Below, one piece after another: positions 1 through 12,700 of a stretch of DNA of 64,000 nt. The translations under genes and the position numbers were made by a program. How positions within the stretch are numbered: the first letter of the stretch is position 1; each line of letters opens with the position of its first letter. The notes beneath the pieces are model-generated. The model saw only the letters and a list, made by a program, of their open reading frames with translations. It had not been told where the DNA came from and did not search any database. Location: assembly GCF_018320785.1 (NCBI RefSeq), contig NC_054882.1, positions 90,001 through 154,000 of the forward strand, in the 5' to 3' direction. This DNA comes from Cheilinus undulatus. Lineage: Eukaryota; Chordata; Actinopteri; Labriformes; Labridae.

Positions 1-754
1 CATGGAGCCCGTGTTGGTGAGGCTAACTGAGTAAACAGCCTCATGGTGGGGTGTTACTGGTGGCTCTGGAGTTTAGATTTAACAGGTAAAGGTGCTCAGG
101 TAGGTGACATGTTTGAGAAAAACCTGCTGAGCTGACATTTCCCTAGCCTTACTCTCTTTACAGATAGCGTCACACCAGCCCCCATTTAAATATGACCAGT
201 TTCCAGTTTTATCGGGTCAAACTAACACCTAACTCCCTATAAACCGGATTATATGAAATAAAACACTTCTGGTAAATGTTCGGCTCAGTTCGGCGGAGTC
301 TAGCTGACCACAGAGGGTTAAAATGAGGGGAAATCTCAGCTGTTTACGTCCGGTCACGCCGTCTGTTGCCGCCCTCTCTGGCTGTAAAACGATCAGAATA
401 GAGGCTGAAATACTGCAGACGAATCATTACACACTAACTTTTAGTACTGTGGGCTGGTGTAACACCAAACTCATCCCAGTGACTCTGCTGTCTTTGGTAT
501 CGAGCGGTGGGACTCAGCCCTGGTCCACCATGTTAAAAATACCCTAGCAGGAGCCACAGTCCAGACCTGGGGGTGTGAATGTAATCATCACTAACATTTA
601 TATCATCAGAGCATGCAGAGGGGTTGGTGGCACTCTCCTTTCATCATTAGTCCTCATCTATAGTCAGATTATTGTGGGTTAACAACCCAGTTTAAACCAT
701 TAACCTATAGCCCCATTGTAAATGCTTAAGTTCTTGTCAGCTGTCAGGTAAGCT
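1..754. other. Upstream flank with no recognised gene
   Basis: I see no exon, conserved protein or structural RNA here. A 74-codon open frame at 323-547 has no recognisable motif. The tecpr2 promoter and first non-coding exon are probably outside the window, because no CpG-rich promoter-like stretch lies in the first 3.6 kb. Confidence 0.5.
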
Positions 755-760
755 TTGATT

Positions 761-1300
761 CCTCTGACCACAGAACAGTTTTCCATGTTCCCTCTGACCA
801 CAGAACAGTTTTCCATGTTTCCTCTGACCACAGAAAAGTTTTCCATGTTTCCTCTGACCACAGAACAGTTTTCCATGTTCCCTCTGACCACAGAAAAGTT
901 TTCCATGATTCCTCTGACCACAGAACAGTTTTCCATGTTTCCTCTGACCACAGAACAGTTTTCCATGTTCCCTCTGACCACAGAACAGTTTTCCATGTTT
1001 CCTCTGACCACAGAACAGTTTTCCATGATTCCTCTGACCACAGAACAGTTTTCCATGTTCCCTCTGACCACAGAACAGTTTTCCATGTTTCCTCTGACCA
1101 CAGAACAGTTTTCCATGTTCCCTCTGACCACAGAAAAGTTTTCCATGATTCCTCTGACCACAGAACAGTTTTCCATGTTTCCTCTGACCACAGAACAGTT
1201 TTCCATGTTTCCTCTGACCACAGAACAGTTTTCCATGTTCCCTCTGACCACAGAACAGTTTTCCATGTTTCCTCTGACCACAGAACAGTTTTCCATGTTT
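761..1300 (-). repeat. 18 x 30-bp minisatellite derived from transposase codons
   Basis: Exactly 18 units of 30 bp without indels, each holding CTCTGACCACAGAACAG and then TTTTCCATG. Variation is confined to a few positions (CAGAACAG/CAGAAAAG; GTTC/GTTT/GATT). Read on the minus strand the unit encodes ten residues, T-W-K-T-V-L-W-S-E-E, the segment around the first catalytic Asp of the Tc1-like transposase in which it sits. A single-copy version of the same segment survives at 32604-32640. Confidence 0.95.
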
Positions 1301-1756
1301 CCTCAGTCCATGTTAAATGAGCTTTGGTCCAGAGAAGACGGACCACGGTGTTTCTGGATCCTGTTCACATATGGCTTCTTCTCTCCATGATCCAGCTTTA
1401 ACTGTCATTGGTGGATGGCACGGCCAACTGTGTTGACAGACGATGATTTCTGGAACGTTCCTGAGCCCATGCAGTGATTTCAGGACAGAATCATGCAGTG
1501 GCCCCTGAGGGCCCCTGAGGGCCCTTCATTCTTGTCCTTTACTCTTAGAGATTTCTCCAGATTCTCTGAATCTGTTGTTCTCTTTCAAAGTCTGAGCTGT
1601 TTTCTGAAATTGTTCCACAACTTTAAGTTGCAGTTTTTCTCAGATTGTTGATCCTCTGCCCATCTTTACTTCTGAGAGACTCTGTCTCTCTTGAATGCTC
1701 CTTTTATACCCAGTCATGTGACTGACCTGTTGCTAATTAACCAAATTAGTTATGAT

Positions 1757-2174
1757 TAGGGGTGCACCGATCGATCGATCGATTGGCCGATTTCCTTAAT
1801 TTTGGGGGATCGGCAGTCAGCCGATACTTACATATGAAACCGATCTTATCCACCGATCTTATCTGCCTCTACCTACTAAAATGTGAAAAATAAAAGACTA
1901 AAGTACTGATATAATTTAGTAGTTTGGACAGCAATCCTCTAAACTTTTCATTTATATTTGAGAGAACTACCTCATGTGCAGTTAAAACAACAAGTTTGTA
2001 TTGTTTCACGGGTATTGTTCAGTGTTTTTCAATAAAATAAGATTGAAACATTGAAGGTGTATGCTGGCAGTTAGAAAAAAAAACAAAATTTGGTATCAGC
2101 CAAAATCGGAATCGGCAGGTCAGGCTTTTTAAAGATCAGTGATCGGCCAGAAAATTGCAATCGGTGCATCTCTA
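1757..2174. mobile_element. hAT-like non-autonomous element nested in the Tc1 copy
   Basis: The ends are inverted: TAGGGGTGCACCGAT on the left and, as reverse complement, TAGAGATGCACCGAT on the right. Flanking 8-mers GTTATGAT (1749-1756) and GTTATAAT (2175-2182) agree at 7 of 8 positions, as expected for an old 8-bp hAT target duplication. No transposase is seen. The host Tc1 sequence resumes directly after it. Confidence 0.8.
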
Positions 2175-2308
2175 GTTATAATGCTTCTCCAGCTGTTTTT
2201 TATTAGTAATACGTACTTTTCGAGCCTTTTGTTGCCCTGTCCCAACTTTTTTGAGACATGTTGCTGCCATCAAATTTAAAATGAGCCAATTATATGTTTC
2301 CTGAAGTT

Positions 2309-3311
2309 AGGGCTGAGCAATTAATTGCAAATGAGATTAAATCGCAATATGGCCTGCTGCAATTTTCAAATCGCAGACCGTGCAGTATTTCTTTAACTTG
2401 AAATTTGTGACAAAATGCCATTTTTTTTGCAGCAGAGCATTTATTTTTTTACATTTCATGCAATAATTGTAGTGGCAAATTTTTAGAATAGTATACAAAA
2501 AAAATCTTTTTTTTTCATTTTTGTATGTTTTTCTTGTTGAATATGAGAATTATATTAAAATTATCATTCCCTTTATTTACAACAATGCATATCCAATTTG
2601 CAAAATGAGTCGAAATCATCACAATTACATATTTTTTCCATTTTGGAATTCAGGTTTTTTATTGGACTTCCTGCAGGCATGGTTACAGAGTGCTTTGCTT
2701 CAGGACAGATTCTTAAACATACATTCCAGAAGCAGACTTCAACGCCTTAATCCAGAGAGACATTAACACATATGTTACCATTTAGAAATGAAAATACGTA
2801 CCTTAACATTAACCATAATCAAGTTACAGGGATTTTCTAAAATTGCAAGACTCTTCATAACAGGAGACCAGCACGTCAATTTTTATCCTCCACCTTTATG
2901 TAATCCCAGAAGCTGTCCCAAGGGGTCGCCCCCTCCCCCCAGCTATCATTTAGCCTACCTAACATGCATTCATAAGATGCAGTTTCAGTCATTGCACTGA
3001 CCCATTCCTTCACTTGTGGGACGTTTGATGTCTTCCAATGTCTCAGAATAACCCGGCAGGCTGTTATTGTGCCCACAATAATGATAGAGAACTCACGTTT
3101 GGATATATTGGTATTAGAGATTTATCCCCCAATAAGCAAAGTCCTGGGTTTAAAGGAATTTCCGAACCATGCTAATTGCTTAAAATGTTTAGAATCTGAG
3201 TCCAGAGGGGTCTGACCAAAGAGCAATCCCAAACACAGTGAAAGATTAGGGACCTAAAAAATAATCGCATAGTAAATCACAGTCAGATTATTCTCTACAT
3301 TGTTCAGCCCT
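2309..3311. mobile_element. Second nested element with AGGGCTGA-type inverted ends
   Basis: The left end AGGGCTGAGCAAT and the right end ATTGTTCAGCCCT are inverted copies, and the Tc1 sequence resumes at 3312. The flanking octamers (CTGAAGTT and GAGATGCT) do not match convincingly, so the target duplication has decayed or my boundary is off by a few bases. The interior includes a LINE fragment. Confidence 0.65.
2790..3245 (-). pseudogene. LINE (L1-like) ORF2 3' fragment
   Basis: On the minus strand 3076-2876 encodes a short open frame ending ...D-S-F-W-D-Y-I, preceded (3245-3080) by a broken frame with H-C-V-W-D-C-S-L-V and L-C-L-L-G-D. That resembles the C-terminal end of fish L1-like reverse transcriptase proteins. 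It is 5'-truncated and carries stops. Clade assignment is tentative. Confidence 0.5.
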
Positions 3312-3603
3312 GAGATGCTAAAATGTCTCAGTTTAACATCTGATTTATTGTTTCTGTTCTATTGTGGATCAAATCTGGGTTTATGAGCTCTGACAATCAT
3401 TGACTTCTGTTTTATTTACATTTCACACAGCGCCCCAGCTTTTTTGGAACTGAGGTTGTAGGATGTGTCAACTAAATCCCAGCAGGTACTGGTATTTTGT
3501 GTACCCACAGGCTGAAGCAGAGGAAGGCTGCTCCAGTTATCATGCTGGGTTTGTAAATGTGCTGTAATGAGGTTTTGATTCATGGTTTTGGTGGGACTTC
3601 CAG

Positions 3604-3712
3604 GACCAGCTGAGTCCACCTCTGGGGAAAGATGGCTTCCCAGCCAAACCCGCCGTCCGTCTTGAGGGAGTTCTGCCCGCTCTACTACCTGCTGAACGCC
3701 ATCCCAGCTAAG
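3604..3712 (+). CDS. tecpr2: tecpr2 exon 1 (first coding exon, residues 1-27)
   Basis: The ATG is at 3632, so coding runs 3632-3712, ending at a gtactg donor in phase 0. A possible 3' splice site (ttccag) at 3598-3603 suggests 28 nt of 5' UTR in this exon joined to an unseen upstream exon. Confidence 0.85.
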
Positions 3713-6700
3713 GTACTGACCCGTTCCAGACCAGACCAAAACCAAAGCTGAAACTGAGCTGCAGGACTCGTGATGATGATGAAGATAAATCCTCCTCTTC
3801 CTCCCTCTCTCCCTGCAGGTGCAGCGGGGGTTCAGGTCGGTCCTGGTCTACCTGACGGCCCTGGACAGCAGCGGTGACTTCCTGGCGGTGGGCAGCAGCA
3901 TCGGCATGCTCTACCTGTACTGTCGCCGCCTCGCACACATGAACAAGTACAGCCTGGAGGTCAGAGCCGTTCTTCTTCTGTGGTGCTCAGTCCTCCACCT
4001 GGTCTGGTTTGGAGCTGTGCTAACGGCCTGCTGCTGTGTGTGTTTGTAGGGGAAGAGCGACGCCATCACCGCTGTGAAGCTCCTCAGCTGTTTCGATGAC
4101 CTGGTTGCCATAGGAACGGCTTCAGGTCGTGTGGCGGTCTTCCAGCTGGTGTCTCCACTTCCTGGTAGAAACAAACAGGTGAGAAGTTTGACAGGTGAGC
4201 TAACGAGAAGTACACAGTTTGATACTGACATTTTGAGCTTGTTAGCTTTCCACGGTGTAGCGCTGATCCCTCTCTGCCTTCTTTCTGACTGCAGTAGAAA
4301 CTGGTCTGTGTGTTTTATGACCAATGGATTTAAGTTTATTGTTAGAAATCCAAACAGAAGAAATCAGCTGTTTCTAATTTCCTCTTAAAAAAAAACAGAA
4401 AATAACACATGTAAAACCTGCAGGCGCTCTTTGTTCTGATCAAAAAAGTTAGATCAAAGTACCCAACGCTGGTGATGTGACATTCTTTCTTCTCTCTATG
4501 TATAACCTGCTACAGGTGATGTGAAAAAAGAATGTTACAGCCCCAGTGTTCCTTTTTGATCTTCCTGTTTCCATTAAAAAAACTGAGATGAAAAGGTTTG
4601 GTTTTTTTCTTCTGATCAAAAAGACAGATAAAAGAATGGAACGTTGTTGATGTAACATTCTTTTTTAGTGTAAGAAGTGCTTCAGACGTGAAAAAAATCA
4701 AAATGTTACATTGGCAGTGTTCTGTTCTTTGACCTCCCTATTTTAACAGGGAAAAAATTTTAAGATGGAATTTTTTTTAAGAGAAAAGAGTTAAGAATAT
4801 AACACTGGGACTGTAACATTCTCCTTTTACTCTATATGAGACTTGGTGCAGGTGTGTAAAAAAGAATGTTATAGCTTCAGTGTTCCATTCTTTGATCTTC
4901 CTTTTTCACTAGAAAAAAAACAGGAATGAAAATGTTGGTTGTTTTTTTTCCTTCTGATCAAAGAAGAGTGATAAAAAAAATGGATCGCTGCTGATGTAAC
5001 ATTCTTTTATTCTATATGTATAACCTGCTACAGATGATGTGAAAGAAAAATAATTCTACAGTCCAAGTTCTTTGATCGTCCTGTTTTGATCGGAACAAAA
5101 AAACAAAAACAATAAGATAAAGAAAATAATAAGTTTCCCTTCTCATCAAACAAGAGAGGTGCAAGAACAAAGCACTGGTGATGTAACATTCTTTTTTATA
5201 TATATGTGACCTGCTGCAGGCAAGGGGAAAAGAGAATGCTACAGCCTCAGTGTTCTGTTCTTCAATCTTCCCTTTTGATAAGAAAAAAATAAACTGAGAT
5301 GAAAAAGTTTAAACAATCAATGAACAGCATGTTTCTTGATTTTGGATTTCTCATCTAAAATTAAAAATCTGTTGGCTGTAAAATACACCAACCAGGAAGT
5401 GATGTCATCTCCCCTGTTAGTGAAGCCCACTGCACCATGGGAAATAACCATGGCAGGTTTAGATTTGCTATGAGTGGAGTGTTTGTGGAAAGAGTATTTA
5501 TTCAGCACTGGCATCCAGGAACATTGCGCCGCTTTAGCCGTCCAGGCAGGGATGGGACGGACGTGGTGACATCAGGTAGAAGAGGTCAGGAGCTAACATT
5601 CCTCTCTCTCTCTCTCTCTCTCTCTCGCTGTAGTTGAGGCGTTTCGATGTGGTCGGCCTCCATAAAGGCTCGGTGACCGCGCTGGCGTGGAGCACAAACG
5701 GGATGAAACTTTTCTCTGGAGACGATAAAGGACGAGTGGTGTTCTCAGCGCTGGACCTGGACCAGGTGAGCCTGTAAACACACACCTGTCCAACCAAAGC
5801 TCTCAGTCCTACTATCAGTCGTACTATTACAGTTAGTTACTGTGTCAGAGAAAGGGCAGCTCTGATGTCTGACACATAAATGAGTAAAATAATGTTAAAG
5901 CTGTGGCTGGTTTGTGTTTCCAGGGTGTTTGTAAACCCGTGCTGCTGCTGGAGGAGTCCTCAGGTGTGGTTCAGATGGAGTACAGCCATCAGGTGCTGCT
6001 GGTCTCCACTCAGCACAGATCTCTGCTGTACTGCACACAGACACAGGAAGTCCTGCAGCTGGGCACCAAGCCCCGCAAGAGGTACAGAAAAGTCTGGCAT
6101 TCCTTCATTTTCATGATATTTAGGCCAAATTATTCATGGAAGTGTTATTGGGGACTTACAGTCTTATCCTGGCATCGTCAGACCTGAACATTTCTGCCAG
6201 ACCTAGCTCTGTCAGCGTTTGTGCATGGTCTCAGTGTTTTTGCTTTGACACTGTTGTTTTTATGGTTGCAGCAGTGGCAGGTTTGGAGCATGCTTCCTGC
6301 CGGGGCTCTGCAAACAGAGCGATCTTCAGGTGTTTGCTGCTCGTCCCGGACTCAGACTGTGGAGGTCTGATGTCAGAGGACAGGTGGAGGACACCAGGGT
6401 CCTCAAACCGCTCTTCAATGCACAGGTACACGCCTACAGCAGCTGCCATGTCTGTGTCCATACCATTAATGTTTGAAGCTGAAGATATTTAGATTTTCAC
6501 CTGTTAGAAGCAACATCATTGACATTTCTTTCATCCGTCTTCAAACCTGGATCAGATCCCTCAGTTCGACCTGTTTCCTCGTCCCGGTCCAATCGGAGCG
6601 TACCGCCCAGCAGACAGACAGCTGGGTCTGCTCAGCTGTTTCCTCAGAGAGGGCTGGATCCTTAGCTGGAACGAGTACAGCCTCTACGTCCTCGACTGTG

Positions 6701-9700
6701 TCAATGAGGTATGGGTAACACTTCACACGCTGGGACTCAGGATTTAAGTTCTCTCCTAAATTTCTTTGGCAGCTCTGCAACCCTCTGAAGTCCCGTCAGC
6801 TCATAGACCTGAGACTGGAGCAACAGCTCCATCTAGTGTTGGGCCGCTGCAGGACAGCTAAGACACAACACTGAACTGACCTGAGGGCCTGAAATAATTA
6901 AAAAAACTCTCAATAGGCTCAATAAACAGTGTTCAGGTGCCAGCTTGCAAGGGCAACAATAATCAGTTAATTCCACATTTAAAGTGATTTCAATTAAAAA
7001 CAGACAATATTCTATAACAATATTATTCATAACTGATGAGTGCTACTTTATGGTTTTAGGTGATAATCGGGGCGTTAGAGAGCAGTGGAGACATCGTGTC
7101 TGTGTCCTGCTGTGATAATGAGATCTTCATCCTTAAAGGAGACAGAGACATCATCCGTCTGTCCAACAGCCCCGAGGGTCTGGCCTCCAACTGTGAGTAC
7201 AAACACAAAATAAAACCCTTTCAGTGATCAGGCTGTCACTGAAGCTCTCCATCTGGTGGAGAGGGAGGGATCCTCCCTTAAAGAACAGATGCTCACAAAC
7301 AAGATGGCTACCTGGGGCCAAGACAAACGTTTTTAGCTCCCAGCACATCAGCTAGTTGGCCACAACTCTCCACTGTCACCTTTAGGGGAATCCATGAGTA
7401 ACATGCATTAAACAGAGTCCATATAAAAACATGGTGCATAAAAACGAGATAGAATCCTGTCATCAGTTAAAACCAGATAGAATCCTGTCATCAGTTAAAA
7501 CCAGATAGAATCCTGTCATCAGTTAAAACCAGATAGAATCCTGTCATCAGTTAAAACCAGATAGAATCCTGTCATCAGTTAAAACCAGATAGAATCCTGT
7601 CATCAGTTAAAACCAGATAGAATCCTGTCGTCAGTTAAAACCAGATAAATTTGTGTCATCAGTTAAAACCAGATAGAATCCTGTCATCAGTTAAAACCAG
7701 ATAGAATCCTGTCGTCAGTTAAAACCAGATAAATTTGTGTCATCAGTTAAAACCAGATAGAATCCTGTCATCAGTTAAAACCAGATAGAATCCTGTCGTC
7801 AGTTAAAACCAGATAGAATCCTGTCGTCAGTTAAAACCAGATAGAATCCTGTCATCAGTTAAAACCAGATAGAATCCTGTCATCAGTTAAAACCAGATAG
7901 AATCCTGTCATCAGTTAAAACCAGATAGAATCCTGTCATCAGTTAAAACCAGATAGAATCCTGTCATCAGTTAAAACCAGATAGAATCCTGTCATCAGTT
8001 AAAACCAGATAGAATCCTGTCGTCAGTTAAAACCAGATAGAATCCTGTCATCAGTTAAAACCAGATAGAATCCTGTCGTCAGTTAAAACCAGATAGAATC
8101 CTGTCGTCAGTTAAAACCAGATAGAATCCTGTCGTCAGTTAAAACCAGATAGAATCCTGTCGTCAGTTAAAACCAGATAGAATCCTGTCATCAGTTAAAA
8201 CCAGATAGAATCCTGTCATCAGTTAAAACCAGATAGAATCCTGTCATCAGTTAAAACCAGATAGAATCCTGTCATCAGTTAAAACCAGATAGAATCCTGT
8301 CATCAGTTAAAACCAGATAGAATCCTGTCATCAGTTAAAACCAGATAGAATCCTGTCATCAGTTAAAACCAGATAGAATCCTGTCGTCAGTTAAAACCAG
8401 ATAGAATCCTGTCATCAGTTAAAACCAGATAGAATCCTGTCGTCAGTTAAAACCAGATAGAATCCTGTCATCAGTTAAAACCAGATAGAATCCTGTCATC
8501 AGTTAAAACCAGATAGAATCCTGTCATCAGTTAAAACCAGATAGAATCCTGTCATCAGTTAAAACCAGATAGAATCCTGTCATCAGTTAAAACCAGATAG
8601 AATAGTGTCATCAGTTAAAAGAAGATAGAAGAGTGTCATCAGTTATAACCACATAGAAGCCTGTCATCAGATAAAACCAGATAGAATCCTGTCATCAGTT
8701 AAAACCAGATAGAATCCTGTCATCAGTTAAAACCAGATAGAATCCTGTCATCAGTTAAAACCAGATAGAATCCTGTCATCAGTTAAAACCAGATAGAATC
8801 CTGTCATCAGTTAAAACCAGATAGAATCCTGTCATCAGTTAAAACCAGATAGAATCCTGTCATCAGTTAAAACCAGATAGAATCCTGACATCAGTTAAAA
8901 CCAGATAGAATCCTGTCATCAGTTAAAACCAGATAGAATCCAGAACTCACTTAAAACCATATAGAATCCTGTCATCAGTTAAAACCAGATAGAATCCTGT
9001 CATCAGTTAAAACCAGATAGAATCCTGTCATCAGTTAAAACCAGATAGAATCCTGTCATCAGTTAAAACCAGATAGAATCCTGTCATCAGTTAAAACCAG
9101 ATAGAATCCTGTCATCAGTTAAAACCAGATAGAATCCTGTCGTCAGTTAAAACCAGATAGAATCCTGTCATCAGTTAAAACCAGATAGAATCCTGTCATC
9201 AGTTAAAACCAGATAGAATCCTGTCGTCAGTTAAAACCAGATAGAATCCTGTCGTCAGTTAAAACCAGATAGAATCCTGTCGTCAGTTAAAACCAGATAG
9301 AATCCTGTCGTCAGTTAAAACCAGATAGAAACGTGTCGTCAGTTAAAACCAGATAGAAACGTGTCATCAGTTAAAACCAGATAGAATCCTGTCATCAGTT
9401 AAAACCAGATAGAATCCTGTCATCAGTTAAAACCAGATAGAATCCTGTCATCAGTTAAAACCAGATAGAATCCTGTCATCAGTTAAAACCAGATAGAATC
9501 CTGTCATCAGTTAAAACCAGATAGAATCCTGTCATCAGTTAAAACCAGATAGAATCCTGTCATCAGTTAAAACCAGATAGAATCCTGTCATCAGTTAAAA
9601 CCAGATAGAATCCTGTCATCAGTTAAAACCAGATAGAATCCTGGCGTCAGTTAAAACCAGATAGAATCCTGTCATCAGTTAAAACCAGATAGAATCCTGT

Positions 9701-12700
9701 CATCAGTTAAAACCAGATAGAATCCTGTCATCAGTTAAAACCAGATAGAATCCTGTCATCAGTTAAAACCAGATAGAATCCTGTCATCAGTTAAAACCAG
9801 ATAGAATCCTGTCATCAGTTAAAACCAGATAGAATCCTGTCATCAGTTAAAACCAGATAGAATCCTGTCATCAGTTAAAACCAGATAGAATCCTGTCATC
9901 AGTTAAAACCAGATAGAATCCTGTCATCAGTTAAAACCAGATAGAATCCTGTCATCAGTTAAAACCAGATAGAATCCTGTCATCAGTTAAAACCAGATAG
10001 AATCCTGTCATCAGTTAAAACCAGATAGAATCCTGTCATCAGTTAAAACCAGATAGAATCCTGTCATCAGTTAAAACCAGATAGAAACGTGTCATCAGTT
10101 AAAACCAGATAGAATCCTGTCGTCAGTTAAAACCAGATAGAATCCTGTCATCAGTTAAAACCAGATAGAATCCTGTCATCAGTTAAAACCAGATAGAATC
10201 CTGTCATCAGTTAAAACCAGATAGAATCCTGTCATCAGTTAAAACCAGATAGAAACGTGTCATCAGTTAAAACCAGATAGAATCCTGTCATCAGTTAAAA
10301 CCAGATAGAAACGTGTCATCAGTTAAAACCAGATAGAATCCTGTCATCAGTTAAAACCAGATAGAAACGTGTCATCAGTTAAAACCAGATAGAATCCTGT
10401 CATCAGTTAAAACCAGATAGAATCCTGTCATCAGTTAAAACCAGATAAATTCGTGTCGTCAGTTAAAACCAGATAGAATCCTGTCATCAGTTAAAACCAG
10501 ATAGAATCCTGTCATCAGTTAAAACCAGATAGAAACGTGTCATCAGTTAAAACCAGATAGAATCCTGTCATCAGTTAAAACCAGATAGAATCCTGTCATC
10601 AGTTAAAACCAGATAGAATCCTGTCATCAGTTAAAACCAGATAGAATCCTGTCATCAGTTAAAACCAGATAGAATCCTGTCATCAGTTAAAACCAGATAG
10701 AATCCTGTCATCAGTTAAAACCAGATAGAATCCTGTCATCAGTTAAAACCAGATAGAATCCTGTCGTCAGTTAAAACCAGATAGAATCCTGTCATCAGTT
10801 AAAACCAGATAGAATCCTGTCGTCAGTTAAAACCAGATAGAATCCTGTCATCAGTTAAAACCAGATAGAATCCTGTCATCAGTTAAAACCAGATAGAATC
10901 CTGTCATCAGTTAAAACCAGATAGAATCCTGTCATCAGTTAAAACCAGATAGAATCCTGTCGTCAGTTAAAACCAGATAGAATCCTGTCGTCAGTTAAAA
11001 CCAGATAGAAACGTGTCATCAGTTAAAACCAGATAGAAACGTGTCATCAGTTAAAACCAGATAGAATCCTGTCATCAGTTAAAACCAGATAGAATCCTGT
11101 CATCAGTTAAAACCAGATAGAATCCTGTCATCAGTTAAAACCAGATAGAATCCTGTCATCAGTTAAAACCAGATAGAAACGTGTCATCAGTTAAAACCAG
11201 ATAGAATCCTGTCATCAGTTAAAACCAGATAGAATCCTGTCATCAGTTAAAACCAGATAGAATCCTGTCATCAGTTAAAACCAGATAGAATCCTGTCATC
11301 AGTTAAAACCAGATAGAATCCTGTCATCAGTTAAAACCAGATAGAATCCTGTCATCAGTTAAAACCAGATAGAATCCTGTCATCAGTTAAAACCAGATAG
11401 AATCCTGTCATCAGTTAAAACCAGATAGAATCCTGTCATCAGTTAAAACCAGATAGAAACGTGTCATCAGTTAAAACCAGATAGAATCCTGTCATCAGTT
11501 AAAACCAGATAGAATCCTGTCATCAGTTAAAACCAGATAGAATCCTGTCATCAGTTAAAACCAGATAGAATCCTGTCATCAGTTAAAACCAGATAGAATC
11601 CTGTCATCAGTTAAAACCAGATAGAAACGTGTCATCAGTTAAAACCAGATAGAATCCTGTCATCAGTTAAAACCAGATAGAAACGTGTCATCAGTTAAAA
11701 CCAGATAGAATCCTGTCATCAGTTAAAACCAGATAGAAACGTGTCATCAGTTAAAACCAGATAGAATCCTGTCATCAGTTAAAACCAGATAGAAACGTGT
11801 CATCAGTTAAAACCAGATAGAATCCTGTCATCAGTTAAAACCAGATAGAAACGTGTCATCAGTTAAAACCAGATAGAATCCTGTCATCAGTTAAAACCAG
11901 ATAGAAACGTGTCATCAGTTAAATCATCGTATAGAAAGATTATATTTCTATTGTTTCTTTTTCTCTTTCTGTCCTTTAGTGTCTGAACTCTCCATCCGGC
12001 TTTCCTCACCTTTGACCACGCCCACCATCCTCCCGCCAACAGGATCAGTGGAGACAGCACAGCCAATCAGAACCATGGCTATCATCATAGAGGGTGGGGG
12101 GAGGGAGGAGGGGGGAGGTGGTGGAGAATGGGTGAAGCAGGGTGAGGATGGAGAGAAAGATGAAGATGAGGAAGGATTAGAGGAGGTGGAGGAGGCGGAG
12201 GAGCAGCTGGAGGTGACAACCACTGTCCAATCATCTCTCAGATCAGTTTAGCTCTGTCATATCGTATGCGTCACATTTCCTGTGGTCATTTTCAGGCAGC
12301 AGATCAGCCCGGTCAGCGCTCCGGCCTCCTCACCAGCAGCTCCCGCAGCCGCAGCAGCTCGGTCACTTCCTGGGACAGTCTCCATGGAAACACTACAGCC
12401 ACCGCTTCCAGTGAGCTGAGCTCCAGACGCTACAGCGCCCCCTTCGGTCAGGGAGAGATGCAGCAGGAGCTGGTGGTGAAAGCCATCAGAGTGAAGAAGA
12501 GGAGGAGGAGGCGACAAGGTGAGCAGAGAGACGGCGCTAGTCTGGTGATGTTACACTGCAGTCATGTTTCTAGGATTCCTTATTGTTAAAACACTTCTAA
12601 AAACTTCCCAAGTTTAAAAAATGCCGTCCTATGAAATTAAAAACAATATTCATTAATGAGTAAGTAAAGCCATGAGCTCAGCTGAGGTTCATCTACCCTG

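Larger units (their letters stand above)
755..3460 (-). mobile_element. Tc1/mariner-like transposon, disrupted and nested
   Basis: The right end at 3421-3460 has the long terminal repeat of a widespread fish Tc1-like family (reverse complement begins TACAACCTCAGTTCC). On the minus strand, 2195-2300 and 1310-1745 match the 5' region and N-terminal half of its transposase, including a peptide reading L-L-W-T-K-A-H-L-T-W just before the first catalytic aspartate region. The element is broken by two insertions (1757-2174 and 2309-3311) and by an 18-copy minisatellite (761-1300). The part downstream of the first catalytic residue is not recognisable below 755, so it is not functional. Family assignment is from memory of fish transposons; the nesting is read directly from the sequence. 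Confidence 0.8.

Noticed and set aside
323..547. 74-codon plus-strand frame near the window start
   Set aside because: No motif, no splice context and no similarity I recognise.
700..1390. Long open frames on both strands around the 30-bp repeat
   Set aside because: The unit length is a multiple of three, so frames stay open. The minus-strand frame is a fragment of a dead transposase, not a gene.
7437..11923. Regular 28-bp repeats that resemble a CRISPR array at first sight
   Set aside because: Units are directly adjacent with no spacers, in an intron of a vertebrate gene.
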